Below are positions 20,210-30,007 of a DNA stretch of 64,000 bases, one piece after another. Both the position numbers and the translations under genes were made by a program. Within the stretch, counting starts at the first letter, position 1; each line of letters begins with the position of its first letter. Source of the stretch: Pinibacter aurantiacus (lineage in GTDB: Bacteria; Bacteroidota; Bacteroidia; Chitinophagales; Chitinophagaceae); the NCBI RefSeq assembly GCF_019130065.1, contig NZ_JAHSPG010000014.1:62001-126000 (forward strand), written 5' to 3'. Under the pieces are notes generated by a model. It was given only the letters and a program-made list of their open reading frames with translations. It did not search any database and was not told the DNA's origin.

Positions 20210-20837
20210 TATCTGGATTTTTGTTCTTATTTATCTGAAGTTGTGTGTGTGGACAAATAACGTCTAGTAAAATTGTAAACTAAACATTTGTCAAACTTTC
20301 AGATTTGTAAACAATTTGGCCGACAAAATGTTTACGAAAAAAAATTGAATATCTTCTGAGCGGGAGCTGCAACCGACAGCCATTCTCCAGCAGATTAGTC
20401 AAACCTACTTTCTGGTTCTTCGATGCACAATGCACAAAATAAGTAACAGTAATATCCACGATTTGTTCAATTACAGACGCTCTCCAGTCAGCACCCCCAT
20501 GTGTGGTTTGATGTTAGCTTTTTCAAACCATTCATTTGATCCTTAAACTTCCGCATGAATTGTGGAACAGATAGTAAGTATTATAACAATGGAAACGAAG
20601 TAATAAGGGGAGTTTTTTTTGCCTTCGGTCACAGGCACGAAAAGGAAATAGAATTGAATTATGCAACAAAGTTATGCATGTTATTTACTTCACGTCTTTA
20701 TAGCATAAAACCACGTTAGACGAGTATCTTAATAGTACTAAGAATTTAAATTGGCCGTCCCGCTTCAACCCCTCATTTTTTTTGATCAACTACGATATAC
20801 GACAATAATATACAACATAAGATTGCGACCAAGCAAA
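20210..20837. other. Intergenic stretch with repeated TTGTAAAC motifs
   Basis: About 630 bp with no gene. Close to the start of the DUF1254 gene the octamer TTGTAAAC occurs at 20273-20280 and 20305-20312, and GTTTAC (opposite orientation) at 20330-20335. These may be regulator sites for the leftward operon, but the evidence is weak. Confidence 0.3.
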
Positions 20838-21012
20838 AAATAATGGCGTTGCGAGGACGGTTAAAGGAAACACTCATTTGTGCATCTACACACATTTTGC
20901 CTCTTGCGCCTTTCTTGGTAGTGATCAGTATTACGCCTGCTGTACCCCGGGAGCCGTAGATAGCTGTGGAGTAAGCGTCTTTCAGCACCTCAACGGAAAG
21001 GTTGATAAGTTA
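20838..21012 (-). pseudogene. Orphan SusC-type TonB-dependent receptor plug fragment
   Basis: The minus-strand frame reads SVEVLKDAYSTAIYGSRGTA then GVILITTKKGARGK. This is the end of the plug domain of SusC/RagA receptors, whose conserved form is VLKDA-x-A-x-IYG-(S/A)-R-x-A-x-GV-(I/V)-x-(I/V)-TTK-(K/R)-G. About 25 further residues (DAQMSVSFNRP) fit the start of the barrel, then the frame ends in unrelated sequence. Neither the N-terminal carboxypeptidase-like domain nor the barrel is present nearby. It is a piece of a lost receptor of roughly 1000 residues. Confidence 0.75.
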
Positions 21013-21451
21013 ACCCCACCAATTAAAAGTTAAAACAATTTATATAGTCCAATAAAATATCTATTCTTTTGATGTCAACACAAAGTCTCACATACTTGAA
21101 ACTTTTGATAAGATGACACAACTATTCGTTGTTCCCTATATTCTTCTGTGCATAAATTTTTACAATGTTGTTGACGGTGGTGTCGGCGGAGATGTAGCGT
21201 AGACATAAATTTCCGGTTTACCATTTCTATCAAAAGTAATTCCGCTTATGTCGAATTTATTGCGTACCTTACTCTAGATTTTTCTCAGGATACGATTTAA
21301 GATTCAAACAACAGGCTATCAGCTCTGTCTCTTTCTCTATTCTCCGCAAAGTTTTAAGCAATCAATTCTTCAAGCCCTGCAGGCATGGTTGAAATCTTAA
21401 CGAACAAACCACGACTTTAATTTAATTAACAACATTCTTTCAATTTTTATT
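21013..21451. other. Intergenic stretch
   Basis: About 440 bp. No gene or RNA recognised. It must contain the promoter of the rightward coiled-coil gene. Confidence 0.4.
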
Positions 21452-21916
21452 ATGACAAAGAAATTATTATTAACCTTCACTGGTTTATTATTTATCTGTG
21501 CATCTATATCTGCTCAAAAGGCAAACACGGACTCTCTCTCTTTTCAAAAGGCTAATACAGATTCTCTCTCTTTGGTTTCTAAAATCAGCGAAGATCAACT
21601 GAAGCTGGGTAAACTTCAAAACCAGGTTGAGCAAAAAACAAAAAACAAACAAGATGCCTCACAACAGGCTCAAAAATCTGCAGATGCAAATACCACAGCA
21701 GCAGGTAAACTAAGCGATCACCCGGAAGACAAGAAGTTGGCCCGAACTGCAAATAACAATGCAGGTAGTGCCAAGTCAGATTCAAAAACCGCAAGGAAAG
21801 AATCAAGTTCATTGGATAAACTAAATGTGGACATCCAGGATCTGAAAAACAAGATTGCCGCTAATCAGGTGAAATTAGATAAGTTTGTAAAACCGGAATT
21901 GCTAGATAAGCCGTGA
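21452..21916 (+). CDS. Small exported coiled-coil protein
   Basis: 154 aa with signal peptide MTKKLLLTFTGLLFICASISAQ. The mature part is almost entirely Lys/Gln/Asp/Ala/Ser-rich helix (KISEDQLKLGKLQNQVEQK, LDKLNVDIQDLKNKIAAN), predicted as two coiled-coil hairpins. Directly after the cleavage site a 10-residue unit QKANTDSLS(F/L) is repeated twice, encoded by adjacent 30-bp units at 21515-21544 and 21545-21574. Probably periplasmic or envelope-associated; the family is not known to me. Confidence 0.7.
   Translation: MTKKLLLTFTGLLFICASISAQKANTDSLSFQKANTDSLSLVSKISEDQLKLGKLQNQVEQKTKNKQDASQQAQKSADANTTAAGKLSDHPEDKKLARTANNNAGSAKSDSKTARKESSSLDKLNVDIQDLKNKIAANQVKLDKFVKPELLDKP
21515..21574 (+). repeat. 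Tandem 30-bp duplication in the coiled-coil gene
   Basis: Two adjacent 30-bp units start CAAAAGGC and end CTCTCTCTTT(T/G). They differ at five positions, four of them silent, and encode the same decapeptide apart from a final Phe/Leu change. The silent differences show the duplication is not recent. Confidence 0.85.
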
Positions 21917-22251
21917 GTTAATTGCGTCTCTACAAACAGGCAAAAATGACAGAGATCAGAATTTACGTGATAAAGTAACATTCAGTTTAACATAAACTTG
22001 TTATCAATAACTTTCCAGAAAACGATTCTATTTTTATAGGAGCATTCAGTTTGGAAAGTTATTTTTTGGTATTTAATGCTTCAAACGGCGGACAATCCAA
22101 CACATTTGTGCAATAGAAAAATTTATGAGCAGGATGCCTTTTACGGAGCATTTACTCAATTTACCGCGGTACGCTTTTTTATGAACGCAATACGCAGGCA
22201 TCCCCGTTAACTAATAAGCCTACCTTACATTATGTTCCCGAAAGATGTTTT
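21917..22251. other. Intergenic stretch with possible terminator
   Basis: About 335 bp without a gene. A 9-bp inverted repeat AACTTTCCA (22009-22017) / TGGAAAGTT (22052-22060) followed by ATTTTTT could be a long-loop terminator for the upstream gene, or a structured RNA element. Confidence 0.4.
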
Positions 22252-23904
22252 ATGATGGAGAATTTCAAAGTGATTATATTAATCATGGCAGTGCTGATCG
22301 GGTTATCTGCTTTCATTGATAAAATCAAGCTCCCCTATCCTGTGTTGCTTGTACTGGCAGGATTAATAATTGCTTTTATTCCGGGAGTACCCCGCATTAT
22401 ACTCAATCCTGATGTTATTTTTGTGGTCATCCTGCCTCCTTTGTTGTATGATGCAGCGTCGCGTACTTCCTGGAAAGACTTCAAAGCCAATATACGCCCA
22501 ATCTCTGCGCTGGGCGTTAATCTCGTGTTCTTTACGGTTCTTGCAGTTGCCATAACCGCTTATTATTTTATTCCCGCTTTTAACTGGCCTGCGGCTTTTT
22601 TACTGGGTGCCATCATTGCTCCGCCAGATGCGGTCGCTGCAACTGGCATACTCAAAGGCCTTTCATTGAATAAGCAGGTATCTGCCATTTTAGAAGGCGA
22701 AAGCCTGGTAAATGACGCAGCTGCGTTGATCGCCTATCGTTATGCGCTGATTGCTGTTCTTACAGGAAGTTTTGTACTGTGGCAGGCGGCGCTGCAATTT
22801 ATATTTGTAGCTGCTGGTGGTATTTTAATCGGAGGACTTATCGGTTACATCATTACCCGGATACATAATAAAATTCATGAGCAACCTATTGTTGAAACTT
22901 GCTTTACACTCCTCACGCCGTTTGTCGTCTATTATGCAGCCGAACAGATAGGCGCATCGGGCATACTTTCGGTGGTAAGCGCGGGACTTGTTGTTTCGGT
23001 GCGTTCATCCGAAGTTTTCTCCTACGATATGCGCCTACAAACTACTTACGTGTGGGATACGATCATGTTTTTGCTCAATGGATTTGTCTTTATCTCTATC
23101 GGGCTTCAGTTACCGGTTATATTGCAGGAACTTAATTACTACTCATGGCACACGCTTCTTTTGTATAGCTCGTTAATTAGTGTTGTAACCATCGGTGTGC
23201 GCATTGGATGGGTTTTTTCCGGCGCCTATTTTGCGCGTCTTTTTAAGTGGAAAAAGACAGGGCATGAGTTGGGTTCTTCCGAAACAGATCATGACGATAC
23301 ATGGAAAAATGTAATGATCGTAGCGTGGACCGGCACCAGAGGCGTTCTATCCATGGCCGCAGCCCTTGCTTTGCCATTGACACTGTACAGCGGAAAACCA
23401 TTTCCCGAACGCGCCCTGATTGTGTTCCTTTGCTTTGTGGTCATTTTTGTAACACTGGTGATACAAGGATTTTCCCTGCCGTTGCTTGTCCGGTGGCTTA
23501 ATATAAAAAACACTGAAGAAGATAAAGAAGAACGACAAATACAATTGTATCTAATCAAGAATACGCTGCATTACATAGATCACGAATATCCCGTCCCATT
23601 GGAGGAATCAGTTAAGGCGTTACTGAAAAAAGAATTTGAACAAACAGCAACAAGACTGATGAGTGAGATCCGGGCACATACCTGGAATGAAACCGGAGGA
23701 AAACGGGTAGCCGTCAGGGTCTTGACACCTTTGCAACAAGCGCGTATAGCCATCGGAGGTTTTCAGAGAGACTTGCTGTTAAAATTACACAAAGACGGAA
23801 AAGTAAGTACCGCCGCTCTTAAAGAAGTAGAACGTGATTTGGATATAGAGGAACTAAATTTGAATCAGCAACTTCCGTCAAAGGAAGACCAACCTGAAAA
23901 TTAA
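22252..23904 (+). CDS. Na+/H+ antiporter, CPA1 family
   Basis: 550 aa, with 12 or so membrane segments in residues 1-410 and a cytoplasmic tail of about 140 residues. Diagnostic CPA1 motifs are present: PPLLYDAASRTSW in the N-terminal third, APPDAVAATGIL near residue 124, GESLVNDAAALIAYR near 148 (the ND pair of electroneutral exchangers) and WTGTRGVLSMAAALALPL near 360. It should exchange Na+ (or K+) for H+ across the inner membrane for pH and salt tolerance. The start is one of two adjacent ATGs. The gene is solitary, with flanking gaps over 300 bp. Confidence 0.9.
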   Translation: MMENFKVIILIMAVLIGLSAFIDKIKLPYPVLLVLAGLIIAFIPGVPRIILNPDVIFVVILPPLLYDAASRTSWKDFKANIRPISALGVNLVFFTVLAVAITAYYFIPAFNWPAAFLLGAIIAPPDAVAATGILKGLSLNKQVSAILEGESLVNDAAALIAYRYALIAVLTGSFVLWQAALQFIFVAAGGILIGGLIGYIITRIHNKIHEQPIVETCFTLLTPFVVYYAAEQIGASGILSVVSAGLVVSVRSSEVFSYDMRLQTTYVWDTIMFLLNGFVFISIGLQLPVILQELNYYSWHTLLLYSSLISVVTIGVRIGWVFSGAYFARLFKWKKTGHELGSSETDHDDTWKNVMIVAWTGTRGVLSMAAALALPLTLYSGKPFPERALIVFLCFVVIFVTLVIQGFSLPLLVRWLNIKNTEEDKEERQIQLYLIKNTLHYIDHEYPVPLEESVKALLKKEFEQTATRLMSEIRAHTWNETGGKRVAVRVLTPLQQARIAIGGFQRDLLLKLHKDGKVSTAALKEVERDLDIEELNLNQQLPSKEDQPEN

Positions 23905-24382
23905 GAGTGCTAAATATTTTCTTTCATGCATCAACAAATTCAAGTGGCAACGTTAACAATTCAGCAATGCGATCCATTCAGTAATAATAGCAAACCGTGT
24001 CATAAAATACTTTAACCAAAGTTTTTAAATGACGATGTCAAATACTGGCAAAAAGAGCCTAACTTTATAGAGCGGAAATAAGTTCTCCATCATTTAGTTT
24101 TGATCAGTTTTAATTCTTACACAATTTTTCCTCCTCTTTGCTTTTTGCTGCAGTCAACTTAAACAAGCCTTACTTACTATTCCCATCACTAACTACGTTA
24201 TAAGAACAAGTAGCAAATAAGAAGGGTAAAATATATACATCTCCTCAGGCTATTACTCAATACTACATTGCATTTACCATCTGTGAAGCAGCATGGCAAC
24301 AGCATGCGGTTTGACCAGGGATAAAAGAAAGATAATTCCTGTAACAAATCTCAAATGGCTCATTAATATTTTATAAGAACTT
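23905..24382. other. Intergenic stretch
   Basis: About 480 bp; no gene, hairpin with T-run or repeat stood out. The promoter for the desaturase gene is expected near its right end. Confidence 0.4.
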
Positions 24383-25408
24383 ATGGCATTTATCGATAAA
24401 ATTCTGCGCAAGCCGTCTTATGGATGGCAGAATGAAAATCAAGAATTGATTGTTCCCACCAAAGCACAACTATTCAACGAAACACTTTCCCGATTGAATA
24501 TTTTTAAATCGCGTAAAAACTGGATATCGTTACAGACCATCGTTATGATTGTTTGTATGGTGCCCTTTCTATTTCTTTTTATTACACAATATTTTTCATG
24601 GCAGCTTATGATTGTTGTGGTGCTTTATAGTGTAATCGTCATGGGAACGCATGGCACCATTTGGTTTCACCGTTATTGCACACATAAAGCTTATAAGTTC
24701 AGTCATCCTCTGTGGCGTTTCTTAACGCAGCACATGGTTGTTAAAACACTTGCTGAGGAAATTTATGTTGTATCACATCATGTACATCACTCTACATCTG
24801 ATCAGCCGGGCGATCCTTATAATTCCAGAGGGGGCTTGTGGTATTGCATGCTGGCAGAGTTTAATCATCAGCGGGTATCTCCTGATCTTTCCGAAGAAGA
24901 GTTTTCAAAAGTCACACGCTTTATGCAGCATACCGGAGTAAAGCTTAATTCATTTAAGCAATATCGTAAATGGGGTTCTGTTGGCCATCCGCTTTATACA
25001 ATCGCATCCTGGCTACTCAACTGGATTTTTTGGTACACCCTTCTCTACTTTATAGGTGGCAATGCTTTGGCCTGTGCTATTTTTAGCAGCACTTTGCTGT
25101 GGTTTATTTTTGTTCGTGCATTTAACTATACCGGTCATGCAAAAGGAAAAGAAAAGCATATTGATGGTTTGGATTTTGACAGAAGCAATCTGTCCGTTAA
25201 TCAAACCAGGCCAGGTATTTTTACAGGAGAGTGGCACAACAATCATCACCTGTATCCCGGCAGCGCCCGGGCCGGATTTTTATCTTATCAAATAGATCCT
25301 GCCTGGATCTTTATTTTCTGTATGTACAAAGTTGGCGTCGTTTCTTCCTTTCATGATTCAAAAAAAGAATTCCTGAAAAAATATGTATTGACAACCAATA
25401 AAATATAA
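24383..25408 (+). CDS. Acyl-CoA/fatty-acid desaturase
   Basis: 341 aa integral-membrane di-iron desaturase. The three histidine boxes are intact: HRYCTH (residues 96-101), HHVHH (132-136) and HNNHH (285-289). Hydrophobic pairs lie at about 55-90 and 215-250. Together these match the delta-9 acyl-CoA desaturase family, which puts a cis double bond into saturated acyl chains and adjusts membrane fluidity. No fused cytochrome b5 domain. It sits alone; a stress or temperature role is inferred from function. Confidence 0.9.
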   Translation: MAFIDKILRKPSYGWQNENQELIVPTKAQLFNETLSRLNIFKSRKNWISLQTIVMIVCMVPFLFLFITQYFSWQLMIVVVLYSVIVMGTHGTIWFHRYCTHKAYKFSHPLWRFLTQHMVVKTLAEEIYVVSHHVHHSTSDQPGDPYNSRGGLWYCMLAEFNHQRVSPDLSEEEFSKVTRFMQHTGVKLNSFKQYRKWGSVGHPLYTIASWLLNWIFWYTLLYFIGGNALACAIFSSTLLWFIFVRAFNYTGHAKGKEKHIDGLDFDRSNLSVNQTRPGIFTGEWHNNHHLYPGSARAGFLSYQIDPAWIFIFCMYKVGVVSSFHDSKKEFLKKYVLTTNKI

Positions 25409-25999
25409 ATTTCGAATCAACCCGTTACTTAAGAGCAATTTGAGTATGGTATGCTCTTATTGTAAAGCAAGGAGGTCGCTATTAGCCAATGGGCAAACAA
25501 ACCTTTCGAGGAGTTCTATTTACATGAAACCGCCTCCCGGAAATGCTTTTTTTCATCCTACATTCAACCCTGGAAAGTACCGGCCTGTTGTAATTACATC
25601 AATGCACATTAATCTATTACGACAGCCTGTTATTCACAGATTTGGGCAAATTGTATCTCAAAATCAAAGTCCTCCTGAATGCTTGAAATGGAACAGAAAG
25701 GAACTACATTTGAATAGTAGACAATAGAGTCCCGAGAATTGTTTTTGTTTGCATAAAGAACAGTTAGTGAAGGCTATTGCAAAATCTAAAAGCAGTGCTA
25801 TTGATGTAAAAGTTGAATGAGCGTATCCGATAATCCATGCCATGCACTTTGTTGATAATAGTTTTAACAATGGCTGTTTCTCCATGATATTATTATTGTT
25901 ATTTACCCCTCGATAAAAACCGCTGAATTTGACGTTGTAGCTACGGTCTGGTATGATTATTAACGCACACATGTAATTAGCCTACTGAAAAACTTTATA
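25409..25999. other. Intergenic stretch
   Basis: About 590 bp between the desaturase and the CheB-CheR gene. A 95-codon plus-strand frame (25440-25727) and a 102-codon minus-strand frame overlap each other and look random. I call no gene. Confidence 0.4.
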
Positions 26000-27952
26000 A
26001 TGTCCGAAAAAAGGTTAGATAAAAATAAAACAAAGCAATTGTCCTCAAATGGATTCCCCGTTGTAGGCGTTGGTGCATCCGCCGGAGGATTGGAGGCATT
26101 TAAAAAATTAGTAAAAGCCATTCCCGAAACTTCAGGCATGGCCTATATTTTAGTACAACACCTGGAGCCTACACACGAAAGTATATTAACAGAGCTGTTG
26201 CAAAAGATCTCTTCCATACCCATCTATGAGATTACAAATAATGTACGTGTAGAGCCAGACCGGATTTACATTATACCTTCCAATAAGTTACTCACGGCAA
26301 CAGATGGCATACTCCAGCTAAGCCCGAGACCAGCTAAAACTGAAAAGAATATGCCTATTGATGTATTCTTTACATCGCTTGCTGAAATTCATGGCAGCCA
26401 AGCCATAGGCATTGTGTTGTCCGGCACTGCCACAGACGGTACCGTAGGGCTTAAAGCTATTAAAGAGCAAGGCGGTATCACCATTGCCCAAGATCCAAAA
26501 TCTGCGGCTTATAATGGCATGCCGCAAAATGCCATCGATGCGGACGTTGTAGATTTCGTGTTTGCCCCCGAAGAAATTCCCTTGCAGTTGACAAGGCTTG
26601 TCCGGTCATTTCAGCCTGACTTTACCAGCGGCGGAGATGCCTTTCGCCAATTGCTGGCCATTCTTCAGGCACGGAGAGGTGCCGATTTTACCTATTATAA
26701 ACAAACCACTATCCGCAGACGCATCATCCGTAGAATGGGATTGAATAACGTGGAAAATATTGTTGACTACGTCTCTTTTGTCAAAGAAAATATACAAGAG
26801 CAGGATTTGTTGTACCAGGATCTGTTGATCCCGGTTACCAGTTTTTTTCGCGACACAAAAACGTTTGATTTTCTCTGCGACACAATATTTCCGGTTCTCT
26901 TAAGAAACAAAGCGGAAGCCGCTCCTTTACGCATCTGGGTTGCCGGATGCTCCACCGGAGAAGAGGTTTATTCAATGGCTATCTGCCTGTATGAGTACTT
27001 TAAAGACAAAGCCATTGAGGATAAAATCCAAATTTTCGCCACTGATATTTCTGAAAAAGCCATAGGTAAGGCAAGGACCGGAACGTATTCGCAAAATGAA
27101 ATCACAGGCCTGACCTCTGCCCGCTTGCAAAAGTATTTTACCAAATGGAAGGGCAATTTTCAAATAGACAAATCCATAAGGGATATGTGCGTGTTTGCCT
27201 GTCACAACTTTCTGAAGGACCCGCCATTTGCAAGAATAGATCTGATCAGTTGCAGGAACGTGCTTATCTACATGGAACCTTCTTTGCAAAAAAGAGCACT
27301 CACAACGTTCCATTATGCAATAAAAGATAACGGGTATCTGCTCCTTGGAAAATCTGAATCTGTAAGCCCTGCGTCCGATCTGTTTGCCATTTTCGGTATA
27401 AATGAAAAAGCATATATCAGAAAGCCGGCCGCAGGAAAATACTTAAATATCCTTACATACAATTCAGCATTTAAGAAAAGCAATATTGCTGCTAAAAATG
27501 AATTTGTTCAGGAAGACTTTCAAAAAAGTGCCGATGACATTTTACTTTCCAGGTATACTCCCGCAGGTGTGGTGATTAATGACCAAATGGAAATAGTGCA
27601 ATTCAGAGGAGCAACTGGCAACTGGCTCGAACCCTCTTCCGGCAAACCAACGCTGAATCTTTTAAAAATGGCACGGGAAGGATTAGCTTTTGAATTGAGG
27701 AACGCATTGCACAAAGTAAAAGCAAGCGAAATACCCATTGTCAAGGAAAATATTCCCATGCAGTTCATAGGAAAAACGCTATGGGTAACTATTGAAGTGG
27801 TACCCTTATTAAACACTGCTGAACCTTATTTTCTGATTCTCTTCAAAGAAAGCATGTTTCCTCGCGAGCCATCCAATGCAGGTTCAACACTCGGTCCGTC
27901 TGCAGATACTGAGCAGCAAAGCGCTGAAGCTTTGCATATTCAAAGACTGTAA
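26000..27952 (+). CDS. CheB-CheR fusion (methylesterase/methyltransferase), N-terminal part of a hybrid sensor
   Basis: 650 aa. The CheB domain covers residues about 20-200, with the catalytic Ser in GASAGG (S27), His in QHLEPTHE (H54) and Asp in SGTATDG (about D146). CheR follows (about 215-480) with PVTSFFRD, the SAM-binding GCSTGEEVYSMA and SCRNVLIYM. Residues about 510-630 look like a PAS-type domain (DQMEIVQFRGATGNWLEP, GKTLWVTIEVVPL). The frame stops with TAA at 27950, and the next codon in the same frame is the ATG of the kinase gene. Homologues I know run through as one protein of over 1000 residues, so this is probably half of a CheB-CheR-PAS-kinase protein. It acts in signalling rather than in a normal chemotaxis array, since no MCP, CheA or CheW is present. 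Confidence 0.85.
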   Translation: MSEKRLDKNKTKQLSSNGFPVVGVGASAGGLEAFKKLVKAIPETSGMAYILVQHLEPTHESILTELLQKISSIPIYEITNNVRVEPDRIYIIPSNKLLTATDGILQLSPRPAKTEKNMPIDVFFTSLAEIHGSQAIGIVLSGTATDGTVGLKAIKEQGGITIAQDPKSAAYNGMPQNAIDADVVDFVFAPEEIPLQLTRLVRSFQPDFTSGGDAFRQLLAILQARRGADFTYYKQTTIRRRIIRRMGLNNVENIVDYVSFVKENIQEQDLLYQDLLIPVTSFFRDTKTFDFLCDTIFPVLLRNKAEAAPLRIWVAGCSTGEEVYSMAICLYEYFKDKAIEDKIQIFATDISEKAIGKARTGTYSQNEITGLTSARLQKYFTKWKGNFQIDKSIRDMCVFACHNFLKDPPFARIDLISCRNVLIYMEPSLQKRALTTFHYAIKDNGYLLLGKSESVSPASDLFAIFGINEKAYIRKPAAGKYLNILTYNSAFKKSNIAAKNEFVQEDFQKSADDILLSRYTPAGVVINDQMEIVQFRGATGNWLEPSSGKPTLNLLKMAREGLAFELRNALHKVKASEIPIVKENIPMQFIGKTLWVTIEVVPLLNTAEPYFLILFKESMFPREPSNAGSTLGPSADTEQQSAEALHIQRL

Positions 27953-29362
27953 ATGGAACTTGCCCAGGCACGCGAAGATATGAGAAGCATCACGGAAGAC
28001 CAGGAAGCTGTAAATGAAGAACTGCAAAGTGCGAATGAAGAACTCCTTTCAGGCAGTGAAGAACTCCAAAGTTTAAATGAGGAGCTACAATCGACAAAAG
28101 AAGAAATACAAAGTACTAACGAAGAACTTACTATTTTAAACCAGGAACTTTTTGATCGTAACGAACAATTGAATATCGCGAGGCTATATGCTGAATCAAT
28201 TATAGCCACTATCAGAGAACCGCTCATTGTGTTGGACAAGAATATGCATGTGAAAACAGCCAACAGGTCATACTATCAGAAGTTTAGAACAACTGAAGAT
28301 GAAACGGAAGGCAAGTCATTTTATGAACTGGAGGAAGGACAATGGAATATCCCCTACTTAAGATCTATGCTGGAGACCGTTTTATTGGAAGGAAAAGAAA
28401 TGAAGGATTTTGAAATCAGGCAGGTCTTTAAGTATTCAGGTGAAAGGGTCATGCTATTGAATGCCACACAAGTTTTTAGAAAAATAGACACTGAGCAATT
28501 GATTTTAGTGGTTATTGAAGATGTGACAGAGATAAAAAAACAGGAGGCCGAGTTAAAAAAATTCACACTTGAATTGGAAGAGAAGGTAGAAGAAAGAACC
28601 CATGATCTAAAAAACTCCAATGAATCACTAAAACATTCAAACGAGAACTTACAGCAATATGCATCCATAGCGTCTCATGATCTACAGGAGCCATTGCGGA
28701 AGATCAGGGCGTTTGCCAGTCTCCTCAATCAACGTTACAGTGATGATATAAAAGATGAAGCAAAACAACTACTCAATAAAATCGGTTTGTCAGCGGAACG
28801 TATGTCCACCCTTATTACGGATGTGCTCAGCTATTCAAAAATAGTTGAGTCGAAGCCCGTTTTTGAACAGACAGATCTGAATAAAGTTATAGAGGATGTT
28901 ATAGCTGATTTTGATTTATTGATCTTCGAGAAGAATGCTACAATAACACACGACAAACTGCCCGTACTTGATGCGATGCCCTTACAGATAAACCAACTTT
29001 TTTATAACTTATTAAGCAACGCCTTAAAATTTTCTGTCCCCGCGGTTACTCCAGTTATAAGCCTTACTTCAACCGCTTTGTCAGAAGCGGGCATAGAAAA
29101 ATATCCTGATTTAAATAGCAAGGTGCCGCATGTAGAAATTATTTTTAAAGACAATGGTATTGGCTTTGACCAAAAATTCTCAGAGCAGATATTTTTGATT
29201 TTTCAACGACTAAATTCCCGTGAACAATTTGAAGGAACAGGAATCGGTTTGGCCCTATGCAAAAAAATTGTGGTGCTTCACCATGGCGAGATATATGCAG
29301 AAGCCAAAGAGGGAGAAGGAACAATTTTTCATATTATCCTTCCTTTAAAACAATTAAGCTGA
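27953..29362 (+). CDS. PAS-containing sensor histidine kinase, C-terminal part of the CheB-CheR hybrid
   Basis: 469 aa, in frame with the preceding gene and separated from it only by TAA. It starts inside the conserved linker helix of CheB-CheR-kinase proteins (ELAQAREDMRSITEDQEAV, then ELQSANEELLSGSEELQSL), a long coiled coil to about residue 65. A PAS domain spans about 70-190. The HisKA helix has SHDLQEPLRKI with the phospho-acceptor His at residue 242. HATPase_c follows with LFYNLLSNALKF (N box), DNGIGFD (G1) and GTGIGLAL (G2). It could be translated alone by re-initiation at the adjacent ATG. The convergent CheY-like gene is a plausible partner. Confidence 0.85.
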   Translation: MELAQAREDMRSITEDQEAVNEELQSANEELLSGSEELQSLNEELQSTKEEIQSTNEELTILNQELFDRNEQLNIARLYAESIIATIREPLIVLDKNMHVKTANRSYYQKFRTTEDETEGKSFYELEEGQWNIPYLRSMLETVLLEGKEMKDFEIRQVFKYSGERVMLLNATQVFRKIDTEQLILVVIEDVTEIKKQEAELKKFTLELEEKVEERTHDLKNSNESLKHSNENLQQYASIASHDLQEPLRKIRAFASLLNQRYSDDIKDEAKQLLNKIGLSAERMSTLITDVLSYSKIVESKPVFEQTDLNKVIEDVIADFDLLIFEKNATITHDKLPVLDAMPLQINQLFYNLLSNALKFSVPAVTPVISLTSTALSEAGIEKYPDLNSKVPHVEIIFKDNGIGFDQKFSEQIFLIFQRLNSREQFEGTGIGLALCKKIVVLHHGEIYAEAKEGEGTIFHIILPLKQLS

Positions 29363-29418
29363 CTGCCTGCACCAATTGATAACAATGATGATCCGAAATG
29401 TCGTCATTGCTAACATAT

Positions 29419-29859
29419 TCATTTTATAGAATTGGGATGCAGGCACCTGTCCCAATAATCGAGTATGCTTTTTACCAGTTCTTCGAAAGTATTTACAGTT
29501 GATGGCTTTTGAAAGTAGCCCTGAACCGTAAGCTCGTAAGCTTTTCTTATCTCCCCCGGATTGCGACTGGTTGTCAAAAAAATAAAAGGAATAGATTTTT
29601 GCCGAAGGTATTCGTTTTCAGAAATCCGTTTGGATAATTCAAGCCCGCTCATTACCGGCATATTGATGTCACAAAAAATAACAAAAGGCTGTTCTGACGT
29701 TTGCAGAAAATAATCCAATGCCAATTGGCCATTTGCAAAAAATCTGTAAATACTTCTGGGAGCGATATTATCAATAATATGCCGAAGCAAATCACAATCA
29801 TCCTGATCATCATCTATAATTATGATGGGGCCTTTTTTCAATGTGTGCGTTTCACTCAC
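29419..29859 (-). CDS. Single-domain CheY-like response regulator
   Basis: 146 aa, receiver domain only. The acidic triad is present (DDDQDD at residues 16-21), the phospho-acceptor is Asp64 in FCDINMPVMSG, the switch Thr is about T96-97 in FLTTSR and the conserved Lys is K118 in QKPS. There is no output domain. It faces the histidine kinase gene tail to tail with a 56-bp gap. Single-domain regulators next to CheB-CheR kinases are common in Bacteroidota, so it likely receives phosphate from that kinase. Confidence 0.9.
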   Translation of the reverse strand: MSETHTLKKGPIIIIDDDQDDCDLLRHIIDNIAPRSIYRFFANGQLALDYFLQTSEQPFVIFCDINMPVMSGLELSKRISENEYLRQKSIPFIFLTTSRNPGEIRKAYELTVQGYFQKPSTVNTFEELVKSILDYWDRCLHPNSIK

Positions 29860-30007
29860 TTTAATTAGAAGTAGAAATTAGAAATAATTTTACACTTATC
29901 AAAGTTCTCTAACGTAGGAAGTACGCATATTATACCGTAAGTCGTCTTTTTTGCATCAGTTGTAAATCCATGGCACAGCATTTACAGACTATATATAAAA
30001 CAAATAA

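Noticed and set aside
25440-25727. 95-codon plus-strand open frame after the desaturase
   Set aside because: Overlaps an equally long random frame on the other strand and has no recognisable features.
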